A stretch of 10,442 nt of DNA from Cyanobacteria bacterium UBA11153 (GTDB taxonomy: Bacteria; Cyanobacteriota; Cyanobacteriia; Cyanobacteriales; Coleofasciculaceae): the NCBI GenBank assembly GCA_003511885.1, contig DOIX01000278.1, forward strand, positions 1 through 10,442, in the 5' to 3' direction. Positions 5,337 through 10,442 of this stretch are shown here, one piece after another (the first letter of the stretch is position 1; the number at the start of each line of letters is the position of its first letter). Both the position numbers and the translations under genes were made by a program. The notes under the pieces are model-generated. The model saw only the letters and a program-made list of their open reading frames with translations. It ran no database searches and was not told where the DNA came from.

Positions 5337-8300
5337 ATGAGTACGGGGTGGCTCGATCGATATCTGACAAAAGTCCAGATTTTAGGTCTAGGGGTGACGT
5401 ATTTACGCCTAGAAATGCTATTAATACTAGCATCGTTAACTCTAGGCGAAGCATTCACGGTTAATAATCATCGTGCCCTAGCTCAATTAATCCCAGACAA
5501 CACATTAGGGACAGAATCTTCTGTTGTTAATCCAATTGATGAATTAAACGATCGCATTGATGGCGGTGCAATCCGGGGAACCAATTCATTCCAAAGTTTT
5601 CTAGAGTTTAATGTAGGCGAAGGCAGAGGAGTTTATTTCGCCAATCCGGATGGAATATTAAACATTTTAACTCGCGTTACTGGTAATAATCCATCCAATA
5701 TCTTTGGCAGATTGGGAGTATTGGGCGATGCGAATTTATTTCTGATTAATCCCAATGGGATTGTTTTTGGCAAAAATGCTAGTCTAGATATAAATGGCTC
5801 ATTTGTCGCCACTACAGCTAATGCGATCGCACTTGGTAATCAAGGCTATTTCAGTGCTAGCGAACCCGGTACTAGCAGCTTACTTTCAGTCAATCCGGGA
5901 GCCTTATTTTTTAATCAAGTAGCCAATCAACCTGGTTCGATTATTAATCAGGGGAATTTAGGAGCAGGGAAAGATTTAACCCTAGCAGGTAGTAATTTAG
6001 CTATCCAAGGTCAATTATATACTGGTAGAGATTTGACATTATTAGGATTAAATAATTTGCAGGTGCGGGATAGCCTTACCAATCCTTTTATTGCCGTAGC
6101 TGAGGGTAAATTATTAATTCAAGGTAATGAAAATGTCGATATTTTTGCACTGAATCATCCCGATAGTGGGTTTTATTCCGGTGGGGATATTATATTGCGC
6201 AGTAGAAATACTGTAGGAGGAGATGCTCACTATTGGAGTGGGGGAAATTTTAGAATTGAGCAGTTAGATGGGAATTTAGGGGATTTGGATAGTCCTAACG
6301 ATCCGATTATTCGTTCTCGCGGGGATGTGAGTTTTAATAATTATGTGGGGGCTTCGCTACATATTTTTGCTGGAGGGAGTGTTACGATTCCGGGATCTGT
6401 TTTCATTAGGCAACCAGATCCAGTAAGATTTATTACTGAAGATATTACTCTATCTAATGGCACAGTAGTATCTATTAATGGGAGGGTACAACCTACATTT
6501 GATGTCCGGGCTGGAATGAATCCGGCTGATATTGGTATTCCAATTGGACTAGTAGGTACTAATGGATTTTTCATAAACGCTAACGGTACTGCTCTTCAAC
6601 CACCCACAATTAGTAATATGGCAACGAGTGCAGATATTATCATTAACCGGATTGCGATGTTTGGGGCTGGTGCTGCTAATGGGCTTATCCTTCTGACGAA
6701 TCAGTATAAACCTAATACTCAACTATCTAGCGGAAATATTACTATTGGTTCAATTAATACAGATGGTTTAAATGGTGGATTTACTGGAAATAGTGGCTCT
6801 GTATTTATTGACTCTAGAAATAATATTTCAATTACAAACTCAATAAACTCTTCATCTCTATCTGGAAATGCTGGAGATATTACTTTAATTGCCGATGATA
6901 TTATCTCTGTGACTAATGGCGCTTTAATCGGTAGCGATACATTTGGTGCAGGAGAAGGAGGAAATTTAAAAATTAGCACAGGACAGTTAATTCTTCGAGA
7001 TGGAGCTAAAATCTCAGCTAGCACATCTGGAGGAGGAGATGGGGGTAGTTTAGATGTCAATGCTTCTGAATCTATCCAACTAATCGGAACTTCTCTCAAT
7101 GGTCAAATTCTTAGTAGTTTATTTACTGCAACTACAGGAGGAGGAAAAGGAGGAGATTTAACAATTACTACCCCAAAGCTGCATCTCCAAGATGGGGCAG
7201 AGATTTTAGCGGGTACTTTTGGCTCTGGAGATGGGGGAAATTTAATAGTAAATGCGTCGGAATCCGTGCAACTAATTGGTACTTCTGCTAATGGTAAATT
7301 TGCCAGTGGATTGTTGAATGTAACAACAGGCACAGGTAACGGAGGAGACTCAATTATTACCACACCTCAGTTGCTAATCCAAGATGGAGGAATACTTCAA
7401 TCTGGAAGTTTTGGTTCTGGGAAAGGTGGAAATTTGATTGTAAATGCTTCTGAATCGGTACAACTAATTGGCACTTCCACTGATGGCATAGTTCCTAGTA
7501 GCTTGTACACTCAAACTCAGGGGACAGGAAACGGCGGTGATTTGACAATGATCACGCCACAGTTGCTAATTGCAGATGGAGGATTCGTTGGCTCTGATAC
7601 TTTTGGTGTAGGGAAGGGTGGAAATTTAATCGTAAATGCTAGTGATTCAGTGCAAGTACTTGGTACTTCTACTGATGGTGAAATTTTTAGTAGGTTAATT
7701 GCCCAAGTTTATCCAGATGCTGAAGGTGATGGGGGAAATTTAACTATTACAACAGGCAAGTTAACTGTAAGCGATGGCGCACGGGTATCAACTGCTACTC
7801 TAGGTGCAGGAAATGCGGGAGCCTTGACAATTGAAACTCAACAATTGCGCGTTGGAGGTGGGGCATTGGTTCAAACTACTAGTTTTGGCTCTGGAAACGC
7901 GGGGGTTTTGACTGTAAATGCCTCTGAATCTGTGGACTTAATTGGTATCTCTCCTGACAATAAATTTGCTAGTGGCTTGTATAGTCAAACTCAAGGAATA
8001 GGAAATGCCAACGAATTAATAATTTCTACGCCGAGATTACTTATTCAGGAGGGGGCACAGGTTTCAACTGGGACTTTTGGATCCGGAAAAGGAGGAAGCT
8101 TGATTATCAAAGATTCTGAATTGGTGCAAGTTACTGGTACATCTCCCAATGGTAAAATTCCCAGCAGATTATCTACTACTACAGCAGAAGGGGCACAAGG
8201 AAGAGCGGGAGATTTAACAATTATTACAGGAAATTTTATCGTCCAAAATGGGGCACAGGTTTCTGCTGGGACAGTTGGCTCAGGAAATGGAGGAAATTTC

Positions 8301-10271
8301 ATTATTAAAGCCTCAGAATCAGTGCAAGTAATGGGGCGTACTACTGATGAGCAATTTGCCAGTGGCTTGTTTACTCAAACTGAAGGAGTTGGAGATGCAG
8401 GAGACTTGACGATTATCACACCGCTGTTACTTGTTGAGGATGGCTCTCTAATTTCAGCTAGCACCCTTGGCTTAGGAGACGCTGGAAACTTAATCGTAAA
8501 TGCTTCCAAATCAGTACAACTAATAGGCACTTCCACTAATGGTGAAGCTGTTAGTGGCTTGGCTACTCAAACCAGAGGAGAAGGAGATGCGGGAGACTTA
8601 ATTATTATCACACCAGAGTTGCTTGTTCAAGATGGAGCAAGAGTTTCAACTGGTACTTTTGATGCAGGAAATGGAGGAACTTTGACAGTTAATGCTGCCA
8701 AACGGGTTCAATTGATTGGCACATCTCCTAATGGTCAAATTTCCAGCGCTTTGGTAGCTCAAGCGAACAATAATTCAACAGGAGATGCAGGAGACTTAAT
8801 TCTTACGACACCCCAGTTACTTATTCAAGATGGGGCAGTAGTGTCAACTGGCACTTTGGGTTCAGGAGATGGGGGCAATTTGATCGTAATTGCTTCAGAA
8901 TCTGTCGAAATTATTAGTCGCAATAATGATAGTAAAATTAGCAGTGGTTTGTTTACTCAAACTCAAGGAATAGGAAACGCAGGAGACTTGACGATTATCA
9001 CAGGAAAATTCCTTGTTCAGGATGGAGCCAGGGTTTCAGCTAGAACTTTAGCTTCAGGAAATGGGGGGAATTTAATCGTAAATGCTTCTCAATCCTTGCA
9101 AGTAATTGGTATCTCAAGCGATGGGAAAGTTCCCAGCAGCTTGTCTTCTTCAAACGAAGGCGGAGGAATAGGAGAAGCAGGAGAGTTGACTATTACTACA
9201 CCGCAGTTGCTAGTTAAAGATGGGGCACAGGTTTCTGCTGGCACTAATGGTTCAGGAAATGGGGCAAATTTGATAGTAAATGCTTCGGAATCAGTACAAT
9301 TAATTGGTACTTCTAGTGATGGTAAAATCAGTAGCGGTTTATTTACTTCAACGATAGGCACCGGAAACGCTGGAGATTTAACAATTACCACCCCACAATT
9401 GCAAATCCAAAATGGCGCACAAGTATCGGCTTCAACTTTCAACCAAGGAGAAGGCGGCAAACTTCAAATCGACACCAACTCCCTCACCCTAAATAACCAA
9501 GCCCAAATCACCACCCGCGCTACAGGAGAAGGAAATGCAGGTCCAATCTCCATCAATGTTAACGGACTTCTCACCGCCAAAGATAGCGACATCTCCACTA
9601 ATTCCAGTCAATCCGCCGGAGGTGCTATTACTATTACCGCCGAAAATATCCGCCTTTTCGGTGACAGCGATATCAAAACTAACGTTTCCCAAGGTGTAGG
9701 TGGTGGTGGAAATATTACGATCAAAGCTGATACTATCATTGCCTTTGATGACAGCGATATCCTAGCATTTGCCCGCGATGGCAAAGGTGGTGATATCACT
9801 CTCGATACCCAAATCTTTTTCGGTTCCAGCTTTGCTTTTGCTCCCAAAAATACTGACCCCGAAACCCTCGATATTAACGATCGCGTCGATATCAACGCCA
9901 GCGGTGCAATATCTGGTACTATTACCATTCCCGACGTTAGCTTTATCGAAAATAGCCTTACCGAATTACCCGATAATTTAGTCGATCCCGATAGCCTGAT
10001 TGCCAATAGCTGCATCGCCCGCAGCACCAAACAAACTGGCAATTTCATCATCACAGGTTCAGGTGGCTTACCCCTCCGCCCGCAAGATCCTAACCTTTCC
10101 CCCTATCCCACCGGAACAGTACGGAATATTCCCAATGATACCTCATCTACTAATAATAAACCCACAGATTCTTGGCAAATTGGCGATCCAATTATTGAAC
10201 CTCAAGGTGTTTATCAACTACCATCAGGTAAGTTAGTTATGAGTCGAGAATGTTCCCCATCAAATCCGTAG
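5337..10271 (+). CDS. TpsA-type filamentous haemagglutinin exoprotein, two-partner secretion
   Basis: 1644 residues. An extended N-terminus with a hydrophobic stretch (27-40) ends in RALAQ, with a likely signal cut after Ala49. The TPS secretion domain follows (about 52-165): GTNSFQSFLEFNVGEGRGVYF, NPDGI (103-107) and NPNGI (138-142) are the diagnostic motifs that a TpsB outer-membrane transporter recognises. Residues about 240-360 hold the cyanobacterial-type block with NHPDSGFYSGGD, GGDAHYWSGGNFRIEQLDG and GGSVTIPG. From 576 to 1379 there are 12 repeats of about 64 residues, giving an expected right-handed beta-helix fibre. The C-terminal region (about 1540-1644) is a conserved cap: SCIARS (Cys1559), FIITGSGGLPLRP, and EPQGVYQLPSGKLVMSRECS (Cys1639). 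These are the only cysteines in the protein. The likely role is a surface or released adhesin. No TpsB gene is in the window. Codon use becomes C-rich after about 9430. The gene is intact. Confidence 0.92.
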   Translation: MSTGWLDRYLTKVQILGLGVTYLRLEMLLILASLTLGEAFTVNNHRALAQLIPDNTLGTESSVVNPIDELNDRIDGGAIRGTNSFQSFLEFNVGEGRGVYFANPDGILNILTRVTGNNPSNIFGRLGVLGDANLFLINPNGIVFGKNASLDINGSFVATTANAIALGNQGYFSASEPGTSSLLSVNPGALFFNQVANQPGSIINQGNLGAGKDLTLAGSNLAIQGQLYTGRDLTLLGLNNLQVRDSLTNPFIAVAEGKLLIQGNENVDIFALNHPDSGFYSGGDIILRSRNTVGGDAHYWSGGNFRIEQLDGNLGDLDSPNDPIIRSRGDVSFNNYVGASLHIFAGGSVTIPGSVFIRQPDPVRFITEDITLSNGTVVSINGRVQPTFDVRAGMNPADIGIPIGLVGTNGFFINANGTALQPPTISNMATSADIIINRIAMFGAGAANGLILLTNQYKPNTQLSSGNITIGSINTDGLNGGFTGNSGSVFIDSRNNISITNSINSSSLSGNAGDITLIADDIISVTNGALIGSDTFGAGEGGNLKISTGQLILRDGAKISASTSGGGDGGSLDVNASESIQLIGTSLNGQILSSLFTATTGGGKGGDLTITTPKLHLQDGAEILAGTFGSGDGGNLIVNASESVQLIGTSANGKFASGLLNVTTGTGNGGDSIITTPQLLIQDGGILQSGSFGSGKGGNLIVNASESVQLIGTSTDGIVPSSLYTQTQGTGNGGDLTMITPQLLIADGGFVGSDTFGVGKGGNLIVNASDSVQVLGTSTDGEIFSRLIAQVYPDAEGDGGNLTITTGKLTVSDGARVSTATLGAGNAGALTIETQQLRVGGGALVQTTSFGSGNAGVLTVNASESVDLIGISPDNKFASGLYSQTQGIGNANELIISTPRLLIQEGAQVSTGTFGSGKGGSLIIKDSELVQVTGTSPNGKIPSRLSTTTAEGAQGRAGDLTIITGNFIVQNGAQVSAGTVGSGNGGNFIIKASESVQVMGRTTDEQFASGLFTQTEGVGDAGDLTIITPLLLVEDGSLISASTLGLGDAGNLIVNASKSVQLIGTSTNGEAVSGLATQTRGEGDAGDLIIITPELLVQDGARVSTGTFDAGNGGTLTVNAAKRVQLIGTSPNGQISSALVAQANNNSTGDAGDLILTTPQLLIQDGAVVSTGTLGSGDGGNLIVIASESVEIISRNNDSKISSGLFTQTQGIGNAGDLTIITGKFLVQDGARVSARTLASGNGGNLIVNASQSLQVIGISSDGKVPSSLSSSNEGGGIGEAGELTITTPQLLVKDGAQVSAGTNGSGNGANLIVNASESVQLIGTSSDGKISSGLFTSTIGTGNAGDLTITTPQLQIQNGAQVSASTFNQGEGGKLQIDTNSLTLNNQAQITTRATGEGNAGPISINVNGLLTAKDSDISTNSSQSAGGAITITAENIRLFGDSDIKTNVSQGVGGGGNITIKADTIIAFDDSDILAFARDGKGGDITLDTQIFFGSSFAFAPKNTDPETLDINDRVDINASGAISGTITIPDVSFIENSLTELPDNLVDPDSLIANSCIARSTKQTGNFIITGSGGLPLRPQDPNLSPYPTGTVRNIPNDTSSTNNKPTDSWQIGDPIIEPQGVYQLPSGKLVMSRECSPSNP
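7062..9473 (+). repeat. 12 tandem repeats of about 64 codons in the TpsA-type gene
   Basis: Units start at 7062, 7254, 7446, 7638, 7920, 8112, 8310, 8502, 8694, 8892, 9084 and 9282. Lengths are 64 codons except units 6, 9 and 11 (66) and unit 4 (94). The consensus begins ASESVQLIGTS, then a variable xxGxxxSxL, then T-G-GNGGDLTITTP, QLLIQDGAxVSxGT, and closes with FGSGNGGNLIVN. Unit 4 carries an extra half-unit (TQQLRVGGGALVQTTSFGSG-type), which makes it a hybrid of one and a half repeats. Units have diverged at both DNA and protein level, so this is not a recent amplification. A partial, more diverged unit precedes the array at residues about 511-575. Confidence 0.9.
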
Positions 10272-10421
10272 GGGTGAAGCATTCGGGCGATAAACCTTGG
10301 CAAAAAACGACAAATATGACAATCCGAATGCTTCACCCTGCCCTCACGATAAAGATCCCAAAATCATCAAACCATGGCAAAAAACCACAAATACAGTGAG
10401 GAGAGGGTGAAGCATTCGGAT
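10272..10421. repeat. nested inverted and direct repeats after the tpsA stop codon
   Basis: GGGTGAAGCATTCGG occurs at 10272-10286 and 10405-10419, and its reverse complement at 10324-10338. The middle copy can pair with the first (15 bp, 37-nt loop) or with the last. The second pairing is longer: 17 bp (10322-10338 with 10405-10421), a symmetric 3-nt mismatch, then 6 more pairs (CCTCAC 10342-10347 with GTGAGG 10396-10401). Each loop carries one copy of a 25-nt A-rich direct repeat (10292-10316 and 10369-10393, 23 of 25 identical). The first copy begins one base after the stop codon. It could act as the 3' end structure of the transcript, but there is no T-tract. Confidence 0.85.
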
Positions 10422-10423
10422 AT

Positions 10424-10440
10424 ACAGCGGTTCCCGCTGT
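10424..10440. repeat. ACAGCGG/CCGCTGT hairpin at the window edge
   Basis: Perfect 7-bp arms (10424-10430 and 10434-10440) with a TTC loop, immediately after the larger repeat cluster. It may be part of a longer element cut by the window end. Confidence 0.6.
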
Positions 10441-10442
10441 TA

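Noticed and set aside
6719..9692. Several minus-strand open frames (about 6719-7099, 7103-7363, 8045-8302, 9089-9460, 9489-9692) with similar Pro/Phe-rich translations such as PPFPEPxVPAETCAPS
   Set aside because: They are antisense shadows of the tandem repeats: the glycine-rich codons read backwards give proline-rich frames that repeat with the same period. No start signals or family resemblance.
10272..10442. CRISPR array
   Set aside because: The repeats are in mixed orientation with unequal spacing, and the spacers resemble each other; this is a nested palindromic repeat.

Overview
The window reads as chromosome of a cyanobacterium, most likely a filamentous non-model one (Oscillatoriales-like, though the genus cannot be fixed from sequence alone). 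Evidence for this is five perfect HIP1 octamers (GCGATCGC at 2384, 2853, 3359, 5287 and 5823), a DUF928 protein, a TPR-CHAT protein, a Uma2-family nuclease, a cyanobacterial-type filamentous-haemagglutinin exoprotein, and many short palindromic intergenic repeats.

Layout: 1-114 is an open frame that may be the end of an upstream gene (weak). 208-972 (+) encodes a secreted DUF928 protein. It converges on 1078-3792 (-), a TPR-CHAT caspase-like protease with its own signal peptide; a 9-bp-stem hairpin lies between the two stop codons. 3793-4035 is a repeat-dense spacer with three separate inverted repeats. 4036-4833 (-) is a Uma2-family PD-(D/E)XK protein. 4834-5336 holds a roughly 130-bp element bounded by inverted repeats, CTAGGG heptads, and the leader of the next gene. 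5337-10271 (+) is a 1644-residue TpsA-type exoprotein with 12 internal repeats of about 64 residues. 10272-10442 is a nested set of inverted and direct repeats.

How the genes may work together: the DUF928, CHAT and TpsA proteins all have export signals, so they look like parts of an envelope or surface system. The exported CHAT protein could process or sense a surface partner such as the adhesin. This is inference from co-location and shared targeting. No TpsB (FhaC/ShlB) transporter is in the window, and Uma2 proteins are common cyanobacterial passengers that may be unrelated.

The most unusual points are a repeat insertion inside the TPR region of the CHAT gene (tandemly duplicated, in frame, with a strong G-quadruplex motif), the hybrid fourth unit of the TpsA repeat array, the only two cysteines of the TpsA protein both lying near its C-terminus, and mutually exclusive hairpins directly after the tpsA stop codon.
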